Of a DNA stretch of 64,000 nt, positions 11,356-22,867 are shown one piece after another. Positions within the stretch are counted from its first letter, which is position 1, and every line of letters begins with the position of its first letter. Source of the stretch: Talinum fruticosum (lineage: Eukaryota > Streptophyta > Magnoliopsida > Caryophyllales > Talinaceae); NCBI GenBank assembly GCA_021018815.1, contig JAITYX010000054.1:3534001-3598000 (forward strand), in the 5' to 3' direction. The position numbers were made by a program, and so were the translations under genes. Below the pieces are notes generated by a model that saw nothing but the letters and a program-made list of their open reading frames with translations, was not told where the DNA came from and made no database searches.

Positions 11356-11709
11356 TTTTATTTTATTTACAGCTTTTCATGTTTTTTTTTCTTCTTTTGT
11401 CCGGACATCAAATATGTCCTTTCTCGTTGTATTCTTCCAATTTTTTGTTTCTTTTGCTGAAAGGTAAGGGGGAGAATAGATAGAAAACATTTGTTGTCTT
11501 GTTTAGGGGGACTCTCTCACCCTCTCGTAAATATTTTTTCTTTGACTTTAATGAAGTAAATACATTTCATTAATAATCGTTGTCTATCTGGACTTATTGC
11601 TTTTCTTGCTCGATAACTATGAAATCTTAAGTTATTTTCTCAAGCAAGTTTGCAAAATCGGATTTATATCACTAACAAAGTTTTTGTCTAAGTGTGGAAT
11701 GCCTTTCAT
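11356..11709 (+). other. 3' untranslated region of copy A
   Basis: Non-coding region between the ORF3 stop and the polypurine tract. It is T-rich and holds a G-rich line (AAGGGGGAGAATAGATAGAAA near 11465). It matches the same region of copies C, E and H (for example ATGCATAGGGGAG). Nothing else is seen. Confidence 0.7.
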
Positions 11710-11723
11710 CAAAAAGGGGAGAT
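11710..11723 (+). other. Polypurine tract, copy A
   Basis: AAAAAAGGGGAGAT-like purine run directly before the TGAAGACTCGG start of the 3' LTR. It is the expected primer for plus-strand DNA synthesis. The same tract lies before the LTRs of B, C, E and H. Confidence 0.85.
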
Positions 11724-13324
11724 TGAAGACTCGGAATTTATACTTACACTTTTCTGAGTTCCATTGAGGAATCGGGTATAAGACTTTATCTCTTATAAGG
11801 TTTTGGTTTCAAGTCATTCCATGTGCCTTAGAAGCCTTTCCGAGTGATATAACATTCTCTCTCGAGTGTTATAGAAACTATTATATATGTTTAAGCTTGA
11901 CTCGACCGACTTAGAAAGCTTACTTCTACATGCCAATTCACACTCGGTTCCGAGTCACTCAACACTCGGATATATCACATGTTCAAACACTTTATGTCAC
12001 GCACATAAACTCGGGTTTGACTTCATGTTACAGGAGTTACATTGTTAATTTACTATTCCAAGTTAGCATATTTAGTTTGAACTTTGTTTAGTCTAGATCA
12101 AGTTTGTTTACGCTGATTCTTTGACTTGTTTATCTTCTAGACTCGACTAAGATGGAATTTGAGTATCATGGTTATTAGACTCAGAAAATTCCATTCCTTT
12201 TCGACTCGGATAATTAGTCACTTAATTATATTAATTATGTTATTATCTATGTCCAATCTTGGATCAAAGTATTTTATACTTTGAGAACCAAATTGATTTA
12301 CTTTTGTAGGTTATTCAAACAAGGCTATCCTAATTTTGAATTATAAAATTAACCGGCTTCAAAACGTCAAATCACCAACGAGACAAGGCTTTTTCCACCT
12401 CGACCTAGCCCCGGACACTCGTGTCGGGGTTGCCCGTTTCAAAACTGGTAATCTACAGCACTAAGCTCAACAAGTGGTTTCCACCTTATTTTTCAAGACA
12501 CCACCGAGTGGTTTTGGGACTTCCAAAGGAGTCAAGAGCCATTGCCCAACATTCATATCTCAACGGATATTTTCCGAGTGACTTAGAAAATCCATTACAA
12601 CGATTACAAGGGACTTCTAGTCGGAAGATGGACACAACGGCTAAGCCGCTTGGTCATCTATAAATAGAAGCCAACTTCCAAGACTTGAAGATTACTGAAC
12701 CAACTGTTAATACACATACTTGAGCAAAAGTCATTGTATTCATTCTCAATCTTCTACTTACAACTCCAATTCCGTATTTATTATTTCTCCGAGTTGTAAG
12801 GTCTTGTACTCGATTACAAACACTCTCTTTCTTACTCTCTAAGTAAGGTCCCTTGACTGAGCTGTAAGGTTTAACTCAGCTCGGTTGTCCCTAACTGTAA
12901 GGGTGATCTTAGTTAGGAAGTACTAGATCAGATAAGGTACTTTTTGAGTCTAGGAAAAACTTGTACGGAGTTGTCTAAGGGAGCAACTCGGGTTGAGTCG
13001 ATCTATCGAATTTTGTGAACTCAAAATAGTGGATTTGACTCCGTGCTTGGATTAGCACGGTCCGTGGTTTTCTGCCTCAAGAGGGTTTCCACGTACTTTC
13101 TGAGTTATTACTTTTCCGAGTGCATTATAGACTCGGATCTGTTTCAAAGTTCTCGCTGAATCTGTTTCTTCACTCTTCACTAAATTCGAATTTAGTACTT
13201 TTCCGAGCTCATCCTTGACTCTCGCTCACCGCAGATTCTTATCTATTTTAAATTTCAAGCAAATTCCATCATCACCGTATTCACCCCCTCTAGGGTGACT
13301 TAGCCTCTCCCGAGCAAACCTTCA
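11724..13324 (+). repeat. 3' LTR of copy A (1601 bp)
   Basis: Starts TGAAGACTCGG after the polypurine tract and ends AGCAAACCTTCA. The terminal inverted repeat is TGAAG/CTTCA. It is homologous to all other SIRE-type LTRs in this window. Many ACTCGG/CCGAGT words occur in it. A TATA box lies at 12658. A conserved block near 13020-13100 (CTCAAAATAGTGGATTTGACT, then CACGGTCCGTGGTTTTCTGC) is the best-kept part in all copies and probably belongs to R/U5. Confidence 0.93.
12571..12667 (+). promoter_or_regulatory. LTR core promoter, copy A
   Basis: CTATAAATAG at 12658-12667 is a clean plant TATA box, kept in most LTR copies with GAAGCC after it. An AACGGCTA word (MYB-type core) lies about 18-25 bases before it. 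A near-palindrome CCGAGTGACTT lies about 80 bases before it, reading CTGAGTGACTCGG in copy I. These fit a U3 promoter. Transcription start was not determined. Confidence 0.6.
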
Positions 13325-13650
13325 ATGGCACTTTCATCGACTTCATTTCGAAGTTGTTCAAGCTTCCGGTTGAACAACTTCTCGTTCACCAATGCGTATC
13401 CCCCATGGGACATGATATAGGGATACACATTATACTTAATCCTCTTCCGGTTGGCTCACTTAGGGTAAGTAGAACTACACATGTATAGATTACAACCATG
13501 ATTTGATAAAAAGTAATAAAATGAATGCTAAAACAATCATAAACATTTTTAAAATGCAATAATAAATGAAAAGAATGTGACTCGATTAAAAAGCAATAAT
13601 AAACGAACATTGAATTACCGAAATAAAGAACAATAAATGGAAGAGATAAA
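13325..13650. other. Unassigned spacer
   Basis: Sequence between the 3' LTR of copy A and a minus-strand LTR fragment. The first 130 bases have mixed composition, the rest is AT-rich. It matches neither LTR nor internal parts of the local families, so it may be what is left of an older insertion site. No convincing gene. Confidence 0.5.
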
Positions 13651-15036
13651 CAGCTGATTTTGAGTCTATATTGGACTCGAAATGCAAACACTCAAAAATA
13701 TATGGAAACCCTCCTAGGGTAGAAAACCACGGTCGGTGCTAATCCAAGCACCAAGTCAAATCAACTATTTTGAATCCTCAAAATACAAAGGATCGACTCA
13801 ACCAGAATTGCTCCCTTAAACAATTCCTTACAGTGTTTTCCTAACCTCGAAGTTCCCTTAGATGATCTAGTACTTCTTGATTGAGGTAATCTTTATAGTC
13901 GGGGACAACCGAGCTGAGTTAACCCTTACAGCTCAGTCAAGGGACCTTACTCGGAAAGTAAGAAAAGAACGTGACTCGATTACAAGACTTTACAACTCGG
14001 AAAATATTAAATACAAACTGGGAGTTGTAAATAGAAGATTTAATATGAAAACAATAACGTTGGCTCAAGTAATGTGTTTTGCAATGATGTTCAGCAATCT
14101 TCTAGTCTTGTTAGGTGGCTTCTATTTATATCCAACCAAGTAGAGTGACCGTTGAGTCTTGGTTCCGAACGAAGTCCTCACTCGGCCATTGTAACGGCTC
14201 TTCGAGTCACTTAGAAAAGATCCTTTGGGATGTGAACATTGTGCAACGGCTCTTGGCTCTAAAAGGTGGTCCAATCACTTGGTGGTGACTGAAGGTTATG
14301 GTGGAAACAACCGCTAAGCCTAGAGTTGGAGTTTTCCAGTTTTGGAAACAGACAACCCTAACACGGTGTCCGAGCCATGTTCGGATGTAGATAAAGCTTG
14401 TCTCGCTAGTGATTGACAACTAGAAGCCGACTACTTTTGTAATTCAAAACTGAGTTAGCTTCGTTTGAATAACCTTCAAAAGTAAACCACATTGGATCTC
14501 AAAATATAAAATACTTTGGTCCAAGATTAGGCATAGATAATAATTAAATTAGAACAATTAAGTGCTTAATTATCTTAGGCCTAGGAGAGTGGAATTTTCT
14601 GAGTCTAATATTCAATATACTCAAATTCCATCGAGTCAATCCTAAGGATGATCAAGTTAAAATAATAGAACATCATAATATAACAACTTGATCTGGTCAA
14701 ATAATTCTCAAGGAGATAAACCGACTTAGAATAAGGAATTAACACTCTGTAATTCTCTTTGCGTTGAAATATGCAGTCGGTACTCGGAATAAAAGTGTTA
14801 GAGAGATTATTTGAGCAAGCAAAAGTTATGAGTGATGTCCGAGGGAGTCGAAACATCGAGTGTAGGAGATATTTAATAATGTGCTTTTTGAGTAAGTTAG
14901 AAACGAATGAAAACTTATACAAGAATTTCTATAATGCTCGGAATGACTTGAAATCAAAACTTAGGAGAAATGAAATTCATACCAGAGTTCTTTATGCAAT
15001 GCTCGGAATGACTTAGAGTTAGAAACCGAGTCTTCG
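13651..15036 (-). repeat. Truncated SIRE-type LTR fragment
   Basis: Minus-strand LTR of the same family. It has the conserved GTGGTTTTCTACCC-type block (as GGGTAGAAAACCACGG, near 13719), the GCTCGGTTGTCC block, the TATA region (CTATTTATAT near 14120), and ends CCGAGTCTTCG at about 15036, the reverse of the LTR start. Its left end lacks the last 200 or so bases. No internal region is attached on either side. Confidence 0.85.
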
Positions 15037-15110
15037 AGTCAAGGGTGCTAGTATCATTTCCAAAACCACATTTTTTTCCTCATTTTCATCTTCAAATTGA
15101 AAATGAGTTC

Positions 15111-15265
15111 TAATGCCTTCCTAACCGATGCCTCTAGTGGATCGGTGCCTATTGGGAAAAGTTTATCCCTACCTACCGAGAAAAGTAGCTCCCCGCTTGC
15201 CGAGCAATCGCTGCCTCCCGAAAAATCCTTGCCTACCGAGAAAAGTAGCTCCTTGCCTACGAGAG
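15111..15265 (+). repeat. 60-bp period tandem repeat with short open frame
   Basis: Two and a half units with an exact 60-base period. CCTACCGAGAAAAGTAGCTC occurs at 15172 and again at 15232, and a diverged unit (CCTATTGGGAAAAGTTTATC) lies before them. An open frame from 15097 to 15279 reads Ser/Leu/Pro-rich LPTEKSS repeats. Probably not a gene. Confidence 0.6.
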
Positions 15266-15472
15266 AAAATTCGAGGTAACGAGACGACAAAGACATGCAC
15301 TCCCTCTCGCAGTATGACCTTACCTGGAGAGAAAAAGTGATGCTTTGATGTATTTAGATGTTTTTATTCACTTAAGTTGCGTGATTTAATTATGTCCGAG
15401 TGCACTTCGATTGCAGAGGAGCAAGCTTTAATAAGGAGTGTTCCACGGAACAAGTGGAGATGATCGTTAAAT

Positions 15473-15519
15473 TTGAAGAAGATTTTAGTTTCCGAAGCTT
15501 AAACTAAAATCTTCTTCAA
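15473..15519. repeat. Perfect 19-bp inverted repeat
   Basis: TTGAAGAAGATTTTAGTTT at 15473-15491 is followed after a 9-base loop by its exact reverse complement at 15501-15519. Lies inside the CACTA-like block. Confidence 0.9.
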
Positions 15520-15687
15520 GGATTTGGGGGTCATGTCCACTTTTTCTGTGGTACATTTTCCTCTCGACAAGGTTTTCTCTCTCCAATCAAAGTATTCACT
15601 TATGATAATGGTTTGTATAAAAGAACCGAAGTCATAGGATAACTTGATCTACGACAACAGTTCATGTAAAAGAACCATATTTAATAT

Positions 15688-15736
15688 CTTGGCCTATGAC
15701 AACAGTTCTTGTAAAGAACTGTAATCATAGGCCAAG
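15688..15736. repeat. Inverted repeat (CACTA-type subterminal unit)
   Basis: CTTGGCCTATGACAACAGTT on the left pairs with AACTGTAATCATAGGCCAAG on the right, with an additional CTT/AAG pair at the loop, giving a nearly perfect hairpin. The same ACAACAGTTC word occurs again nearby. Confidence 0.85.
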
Positions 15737-15815
15737 AGGTGACTTGTAACAACGGTTCTTTCTCGGGATCATTGTCAAAAGTCAGTTCCTTTTTATAGAG
15801 TATTGCAAAAATTCC

Positions 15816-17237
15816 TGAAGGTTTGTTCTTGAGAGTCTCGAGTCACCCTAAGGGGGTGAATAAGGTGAGATGGAAATTTTGTGTAATTAAAGAATTTTCA
15901 GCCAAGTCAAAACTCAAAAAGAAATTCCGAGTCTAGAATGAACTCGAAAGTAAGAACATGGAGAAATACATGAAAACCCTCATGGGGCAGAAAACCATGG
16001 ACATTGACAATTCAAACACCAAATCATTTGAATCCACAAAATATAAGGACCGACTCTTACAAAATTGCTCCCTTAAACAATGCAATACAAATTTTCCTAG
16101 GCACGAAGTTCCCTTATGTGCCCTAGTACTTCCTAACTGAGTTACCCTCTACAAATATGCACAACTTAGTTGAGTTATCCCTTACGAGATCATTCAAGGG
16201 AAATTATAGAGAAGTGAAGAAAGTAAGAGTTTGACTGATTAGAAGACTTCTTCTGTTTCAACTAAAAAGTTGAGAAAACTTAAGTACCGAGTTAAAAGCT
16301 GAAAAAGATTGAGAGAATAAGATTAGAGTTAAGTTCTAGCCATATTCTAAGTCTTGTAGAGTGGCTTCTATTTATAATCGGCAGGTCGGATAGCCGTTGT
16401 GACCGATGTGGACTGGGAAGCTTCACTAGCTATCGGATAGTTTGAGTCCCTCATCAAGAGAACCATTGTAAAGATGAACGTTGTGCATCGGTCGTTGGCT
16501 CAAAAAGTGGTCTATCCAAATAGTTTTGACTGAAATCGGGGTAGAAACAACCATGAGACTCAAAGTTATAGTTAACCAAAAATGGAAACAAACAACCCCG
16601 AAATAGTGTTTGAACCATTTTGGAAATGGGGCTTTTCTGTCTGCTGGCATTTAACGGTTAGAAACTTGCTGCTTTTGCTTTTCAAATTGAGATTAAATCA
16701 CTTTAATCTTTCTACAAAAATAAATCAAGATGGTAGTCGAGTATAAAAATACTTTGGTCCAAAATTAGTCAAGGATAAAAAATTAATTCAAATAATTAAG
16801 CACTTGATTATCCTTATCCTGAATAAATGGAATTTTCTTAGTCTAATATTCAATATGTTCTAATTTCATTTTATGTCTAATTTTTAAGAGAATGAAGAGT
16901 TAAAAAATATATAGACATAATGCATCCATTTGCCAAATAAATAATCTCAGTTAACATAAAGATTTGACTTAGAGTTTGGATTAATGTAGTAATTCCATTT
17001 CAACTTTTGCAATGAGTCGAGCTCGGAATAAGTTATGCATGTGAAATTATTTAGACTTGAAGACTGTATGAGTTGTATATGATTAGGTCAGAAAGCCAAA
17101 GATAAGCATTTTACTCAAGAATTAATTTATGAGAAGGTCGGACATAATTGAAAACTTTAAGGATGAGCTTCTAAAGATGTATGAATGACTTGAACTCAAA
17201 ACTATAGAGAGAGATAGAGTTATACCTGAGAAATTCA
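15816..17237 (-). repeat. 3' LTR of copy B (1422 bp)
   Basis: In plus reading it starts TGAAGGTTTG and ends AAATTCA, so on the minus strand it runs TGAATTTCTCAGG...CAAACCTTCA. It is complete and followed by the polypurine tract. TATA region near 16365 (CTATTTATAA). The base 5' flank is ATTCC; the other end of the element is missing, so no target duplication can be checked. Confidence 0.9.
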
Positions 17238-17252
17238 ATCTCCCCATTTTTG
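17238..17252 (-). other. Polypurine tract, copy B
   Basis: ATCTCCCCATTTTTG in plus reading, CAAAAATGGGGAGAT on the minus strand, directly next to the LTR start. Confidence 0.85.
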
Positions 17253-17705
17253 ATGAAAGGATTTCAACACTTAGAAATTAGGGTTAAAAGTTCAGATGCT
17301 TAAATTTTCGAGTGCTCTAATACGAATAACTTTTACAATAGTCCGAGTTAGACACAAAGGTTTAGAGCTATAACTCATCATCGAGCTATCCGACAAGTAT
17401 TACGATAGAAAAATTAATTATCGGAGCAAATAAGCAAATTATGAAATCAAAACTATCAAAGCTGTAAGCAAGTTATCGAGAGAAAAAAAAAAGAATCATT
17501 GAGTCTCAAAAACGCTTAAATTTCATTAACTTGTGCTAAAAAAGATACATCATGAAAAAAAAAAAAATTCAAGTAAATTCCTCTTAAACCATACTACTAT
17601 CTATTCCAACTATCTCCCCCTATGTATTTGATCAAAACATAAGTAGGAAAGAAAGAGAAATAGAAATGTTGGACAACCAAAAACAAAATAGAAAAGTGAG
17701 AGAAC
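17253..17705 (-). other. 3' untranslated region of copy B
   Basis: AT-rich non-coding stretch between ORF3 and the polypurine tract of copy B. It matches copy C by GTCCAACATTTC just after the ORF3 stop. Two A-runs (about 17485 and 17558) are seen. No gene. Confidence 0.7.
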
Positions 17706-18592
17706 TATGAAAGGGGTGGAGTTGTGCGAATGGAGGAAGAGGAATGAGCTACCCCGAGCCTCGTATCATTGTTATGAAGTTGCGGGGTGTGCAATTACCG
17801 GTAGTGGAAGAAGAGGTAATGGTTCTAGTTGAGCATCCCTTCGAACTAAGGGTTCTCGCTTCCTCAACTTCCTCTTCCGAGCCCTCACCTTCCGCAGGTT
17901 TAGTGGGCTATGAAGATGGCAAGGCTTGGGACCGACCAACGTCCCCAACTTCCTCGTAAGTCGACTCGTGTGCTTCGAGAAGATAACCTCAGCTTCCTTT
18001 TCTCCTTGGCCTTCTTCTTGGCCTGCTTTAGCTTCTTCTTCTTCTTCCTTTTCTCCTTGGCCTTCTCCTTGGTCCGCTCTAGCTGAGTCCGAGTTAGAAG
18101 AGGAGGATAACTACGATGAGGAGTATGAGTTTAATGCTTGAGTCCGAGTCCTCGGTAGCCTTAGATATGCACTCTTGGAGATGGTTGATTTGATCTTACT
18201 TGTTTCTTGATAATGTGCTTGAGCTTGGTGACCAGAGCTCAACTACGATCAATCTGCTTCTAAGTTGTGCTCTAAAGCTGAGTAAGGATAGGCATGAAAG
18301 CTGGGAAAGCACCAAGAGTTGATTGTAACTCTTCAGCAAGAGCAACGAAATTAAGATGCCACTTTATGAAGTAAATCGGTAGAAGGGGTTGGCTTAAAAG
18401 ATGATGGAATAGCAGTAAGAAGAAGAGTTTCTGCTGCACTCTTCCGAGTTTGAGAAGGAAGAGGAGGGAGCTTAGAACCGTGAGTCTATACACCGGGTTC
18501 GGTTTCTTGGTATCCGAGATTGACTAGCTCAGCCTCTACCAATATAGACAGTTGGCTCCATAAATTTGTTTGGATCATTTCGAAGCTCCACT
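17706..18592 (-). pseudogene. ORF3, C-terminal half, copy B
   Basis: Minus-strand ORF3 remnant. It includes LQSTLGAFPAFMPILTQL near 18275-18345, a segment conserved in copies E and H, then a Glu/Lys-rich part and the basic Ser-rich tail. It is cut at 18592 by a solo LTR and goes on at 20071. Broken by frameshifts. Confidence 0.75.
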
Positions 18593-20065
18593 TGAAGACT
18601 CGGACTATGAAACTAGACCATTATGAGTACTACCAAAGATAGGTACAAACCTCATCCCTCCTACGTTTTGATTACAAGTCATTCCGAGTATTATAGAAAC
18701 TATTGCATATGTTTTCATTCAATTTTGACAGACTCGAAATCACATTTGTATCTATTATCTCACACCGATGTTTCGAGTCACTCGGACACTACTCAGCTTT
18801 ATCACATGGTCAAATAATCTCTCTAAACTTCTTATCCGAGTTCGACTACATATTCGAAGTAAAGTGAATTACAACGTTAATTTAACTTTCTAAGTCGGCA
18901 TGTTTATTATGAGAATTATTTGTCCGGATCAAGTTCGTATACTCGATGTTTTCACTCGATAACTTGATCTTTTTAAGACTCGACTCAGATGGAATTTGAG
19001 TATGATGAATATTAGACTCAGAAAATTCCACTCTTCTAGGCCTAAGATAATTATGCACTTAATTGTCTTAATTAAAGTATTATTTGTGCCTAATCTTGGA
19101 CCAAAGTATTTTATACTTTGAGAACCAAAATGATTTACTTTTGTAGGTTATCCAAACAAGGTTATCTTATTTTTGAATTACAAAGTAACCAGCTTCAAGT
19201 CGTCAATCACCAGCAGACTAGGCTTTTATACTTCGAACGAGACCCGGACGCCGTGTTAGGGTTGTCTGTTTCCAAAGCTGGAAAACTTCAACGCTAAGCT
19301 CAACGGTGGTTTCCACCTTAATTTTTAGACACCACTAGCTGATTGAAGTACCTTTAGGAGCCAAGAGCCATTGCACAACGTTTACATCTCAACGGATCTT
19401 TTCGAGCCACTCGGAAGAACCATTACAATGGTCATAAATGACATTTGTTCATAAATTAGTTACAACGGCTAACCTGCTTCGTCATCTATATAGAAGCTAA
19501 CTCTCAAGACTTGAAGATTTTTGGAATTATTGTCAATACACATTACTTAAGTAAAGTCATTGTATTCATTCTCAATCTTCTATTTACAACTCCCGACTTG
19601 TAATTCATACTTTCCGAGTTGTAAAGTCTTGTAATCGGTTACATAATCTTTCTTACTTTCTAAGTAAGGTCCCTTGACTGAGCTATAAGGGTTAACTCAG
19701 CTCGGTTGTCCCTACCTGTAAAGGTTACCTCAGTTAGGAAGTACTAGATCGGATAAGGGAACTTCGAGTCTAGGAAAACTCGTAAGGAATTGTTTAAGGG
19801 AGCAATTCTAGTTGAGTCGAGTCTACTGTATTTTGTGGATTCAAAATAGTAGATTTGACTTAGTGCTTGGACTAGCACTGGCCGTGGTTTTATGCCCCAG
19901 GAGAGTTTCCATGTATATATGAGTTCATCCTTTTCGAGTCCAATCTAGACTCGGACTGTCTTGATTATTCTTTTCAAGCTTTAATCTTCCGAGTTTGCTA
20001 AAATTCCCTCATAACCTTATTCATCCCCTCTAGGGTGACTAAGACTCTCCAGGAGCAAACCTTCA
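18593..20065 (+). mobile_element. Solo SIRE-type LTR with perfect target duplication
   Basis: A complete 1473-bp LTR, TGAAGACTCGG...GAGCAAACCTTCA, in plus orientation inside minus-strand ORF3 of copy B. It is flanked on both sides by CCACT (18588-18592 and 20066-20070), an exact 5-bp duplication. No internal region remains, so a full element inserted here and its LTRs then recombined. The TATA box is mutated (CTATATAGAAG near 19487). Confidence 0.93.
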
Positions 20066-20070
20066 CCACT

Positions 20071-20792
20071 TGTAATTAAGCAAAAATTTTTAAAATAAGA
20101 GCTCGAAAAGGCGAGAGGAGGTTTCTTCTAATCAAGGAGAACAAAAGCAATTTGTTTGATTATAAAACGAAAGAGTTCAACCTTATGTCCTTCAAGTATA
20201 TCAAAAAGAACCTCAAGAACCTTACTATTGGGGTTCTCCTTAGAAGGGTAAAATGAGAACACAGCTTGTCATAAAAAGAAGCAAAGAAGTCTGGGCTTAG
20301 ACTTCATTTGAGTAACGAGAGAAATTCTTTCAAGATTTTGGCATGACTCGGGCATATTTGTTGATGAATTCTTCTGCTATTTCAGTGAATGGGATGACAT
20401 TTGAGTTCATAAAGAGAGTCCGAACATCAACGAGTTTATGGAGAAGAGGAAGATTGATAGTGATGTTCTTTCCTTGAACTATAGAATAAACAACATTGTC
20501 CTTTTAGGACATGTTCTCATAGAACTCCGAGCCTAGCTCAAGATAGATGTAATCATATACACACAGCTAGTTGAAAACTCCTATTTTGATGAGTGGTTTG
20601 ATCCACGAGATTTTTATAGAAAGGAAGAATTTTTCTTCCAGAAATTAGTGCTGGGCTATGATAGAATGTTTTGGTTCCTCAATAAAAGAGCTTTACCTTT
20701 TGAGGGGTCTTTTGTGAATGCTCAGCTGAGAAACTTGAGTTATTGTCTTCTTTTGGAAGACCCCCTTTAGGGACACTTCCTCTCTTTAGCAT
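20071..20792 (-). pseudogene. ORF3, N-terminal half, copy B
   Basis: Start codon at 20792 reads MLKRGS, against MPKRG in other copies. The following segment matches the N-terminal and middle parts of ORF3 in C, D, F and H (for example the FFDKYA and DILEGYE-like region). Frameshifts break it. The promoter-like region lies upstream at 20982-21084. Confidence 0.75.
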
Positions 20793-20981
20793 GTGGAGAG
20801 AAGTAGAAAAATTTGACACAAGAGTGAAGAATTTAATGAGTGAGAATAAAGAGCGAGAGAGTAGAGAGATGAGAGTAAGAATTCTTAGTCCTAAAGATTG
20901 TCGAGAGGAGAATTTTTAGTTTGAAAAGTGAGAGTGAGTGAGCGAAAATAGAAAAGTGAAAGAATGAGGATGATTAAAGGC

Positions 20982-21084
20982 TACTTATAGATAAATAGCT
21001 CTCAAGGAACAAAACCTCAACTGACTTTTTTGTAGAGTAATAACTAGCTGAGTATTTGGTATTCCAAGCATCCTCTAACGGTTA
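20982..21084 (-). promoter_or_regulatory. Putative internal ORF3 promoter, copy B
   Basis: Minus strand: TAACCGTTAGA (21074-21084), then a mutated TATA box TATAAGTAGCC (TATA at 20982-20989), then about 190 bases of CT-rich leader to the start at 20792. GAGAGC-type sequence lies just before the TATA box as in C, D and H. Confidence 0.5.
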
Positions 21085-21394
21085 CTTCGGAAACCGATAT
21101 CTTCCAAGCAACTACTTTCTTGACCATTTACTTGCCGAGAGAGAAAAATAAATTTTCGAAAATATTTCCAAGATTCTCCATTGAATTAGAGATGATCTTA
21201 GAATTTTAATGTCCATTTTTTTCTTATAATTGAGTCCGACTCAATAGACTTGTCCGAGGTGCTCGTAACACACTCGAAACTAATAACCGCAACTCACTTT
21301 CATGATATCTCAACTTGAACCACTAGTCATTTTCTCGGATCAAGTAATAAGCAATAAAACACATAAATTCTCATGAAATCTGTGAATTAATAAT

Positions 21395-22838
21395 GCATTC
21401 AACATACCAAGTTCATTCCGAATAAAACAGAATTGATCTTCACTTAGAGGTTTTGTGAAGATATCAGCTAATTAAAATTTAGTAGGAATAAATTCAAGTT
21501 CAATATCACCTTTTTAGAGTGATCTCTTACAAACCGATATATGACCTCAATGTGCTTTATTTTTGAATGTTGGACTTGATTATTTGTGATGCTAATGGCA
21601 CTTTGATTATGACAATTGATGGGGATGGTTGTGAATAATAGTAGTAGATCATTCAGGTGTTGCCTTATCCATAAAATCCGAGCATAGCAGTCTGTAGCTG
21701 CTATGTACTCGCCTCGCTTGTTGATAAAGCAATTGAGTTTTGCTTCTTTGAGTGCCAGGAAATGAGTGATTGACTCAGAAATTGACATGCTCCTGAGGTA
21801 CTCTCTCTATCAACCTTGTATCTAGCATAATCAGCATCCGAGTATCCACCGATGGAAAGACTTGAGTCTTTTAAGTACTAGAGACCAAGTGTCCGAGTTC
21901 CTGCAAGATATCCGAATATTCTCTTCATTGTAGTGGGATGTGATTTTTTTGGATTAGCTTGAAATCTTTCACATAGACAAACACTAAATATAATATCTGG
22001 TCTACTAGATGTAAGATAAAGTAGAAAATTAATCATACCTCTGTAGTGTTTCTAATCTACAACTTTACCTGTATCATCCGATTCAGGTTTGGTACTACTA
22101 CTCATTGGAGTTGCTAAATGTTTGACATCCGGTAGCTTGTACTTTTTGAGTAACTCCTTAGTGTATTTGGACTTATGAACAATGATACCATCCTTTTCTT
22201 GTTTGATTTGCAGTCCAAGAAAGAAGTTGAGTTCTCCCATCATACTTATTTGGAACTCTTATCTTATCAACTCAAAAACTCTTGACATAGAATTTCATTA
22301 GTAACTCCAAAAATTATGTTATCAACATAAATCTGAATAATGAGAAAGTCATTTCCCTTGGTTTTTGTGAAAAGAGTTTTGTCAATAAGACCTCTTTTGA
22401 AATCATTTTGAACCAATAAGCTACTTAACCTTTTGTACCAAGCTCTTGGAGCTTGTTTTAATCCATACAAAGCCTTTTACAACTTGAAAACATGAGTAGG
22501 AAATTGAGAGTTTTCAAATCAAGGGGTTGCTCAACATAAACTTCTTCTTGACTATAACCATTAAAAAAGCACACTTAACATCCATTTGATATAATTTAAT
22601 GTTCATGCTGGTTGCAAAAGCTAAGAGAGTTCCGATTGCCTCAATCCTAGCAATAGGTGTAAACATTTTCCCATAATGAATTCCCTTTTCTTGATTATAT
22701 CCTTGAGCAACTAGTCTAGCTTTGTTTCGAATACCAAGCCTCCCTCATCTAGTTGTTCTTGAATACTCATTTGGTTCTTGTAATTGGGTGGTCATAAGGT
22801 CATTTGGTCGAGTCTAGACTTGGTTTCTTTCAAATTGT
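21395..22838 (-). pseudogene. RT and RNase H region of pol, copy B
   Basis: Minus-strand RNase H (21440-21840; SALEVRYR-type end, WIRQHLNDL, SITHFLALKEAK in shifted frames) and RT (21840-22838). GELNFFLGLQIKQEKDG and KYTKELLKKYKL are clear at 22052-22243. The RT active site reads YVDN, the second catalytic Asp changed to Asn (codon at 22318-22320). MYGLKQAPRAWYKRL lies at 22420-22470. RT ends at the joint with copy C. Confidence 0.88.
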
Positions 22839-22867
22839 GAATGAAATTCAATGAGTAATCGCAAGTA
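22839..22867. other. Head-to-head joint between copies B and C
   Basis: Copy B (minus) stops in the start of RT and copy C (plus) starts in the middle of gag. The 29 bases between match neither element. This looks like an illegitimate joint rather than an insertion, since no LTR is present. Confidence 0.6.

Larger units (their letters stand above)
1..13324 (+). mobile_element. Ty1/copia SIRE/Maximus-type retrotransposon, copy A
   Basis: Near full-length element on the plus strand. In order it has the tail of a 5' LTR, a primer-binding site, gag, protease, integrase, RT, RNase H, an extra ORF after pol, a polypurine tract and a complete 3' LTR. The order PR-IN-RT-RH is that of copia elements. 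The extra ORF after pol and the Gag sequence point to the SIRE/Maximus lineage. Two foreign solo LTRs (3939-6170 and 7191-9780) split RT and RNase H. Many stops and frameshifts make it non-functional. Most of the 5' LTR lies before the window, so its target duplication cannot be checked. Confidence 0.93.
15037..15815. mobile_element. CACTA-like transposon remnant (subterminal region)
   Basis: Contains repeated direct and inverted words of the type ACAACAGTTCTTGTAAA/GAACCGTTGT and two strong hairpins. That style is usual for subterminal regions of plant CACTA (En/Spm) elements, and related words occur in the better-supported CACTA end at 59279. The terminal CACTA sequence is not seen here. The 3' LTR of copy B begins at 15816, so copy B seems to have inserted into it. 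Lineage call is tentative. Confidence 0.45.
15816..22838 (-). mobile_element. SIRE-type copia element, copy B (3' half)
   Basis: Minus-strand element. From left to right in the window: 3' LTR, polypurine tract, ORF3 (split by a solo LTR), ORF3 promoter region, RNase H and RT. It ends within the start of RT near 22838. Its integrase, protease, gag and 5' LTR are absent. After a 29-base unassigned joint, copy C starts in gag on the other strand. Confidence 0.9.

Noticed and set aside
13386..13691. Minus-strand frame of 101 codons that could be a small membrane protein
   Set aside because: Crosses from unassigned spacer into a retrotransposon LTR fragment; hydrophobic only because of AT-rich codons.
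15097..15279. Short frame with LPTEKSS repeats as a possible peptide gene
   Set aside because: Arises from a 60-bp tandem repeat in transposon DNA; only 60 codons, no promoter or homologue seen.
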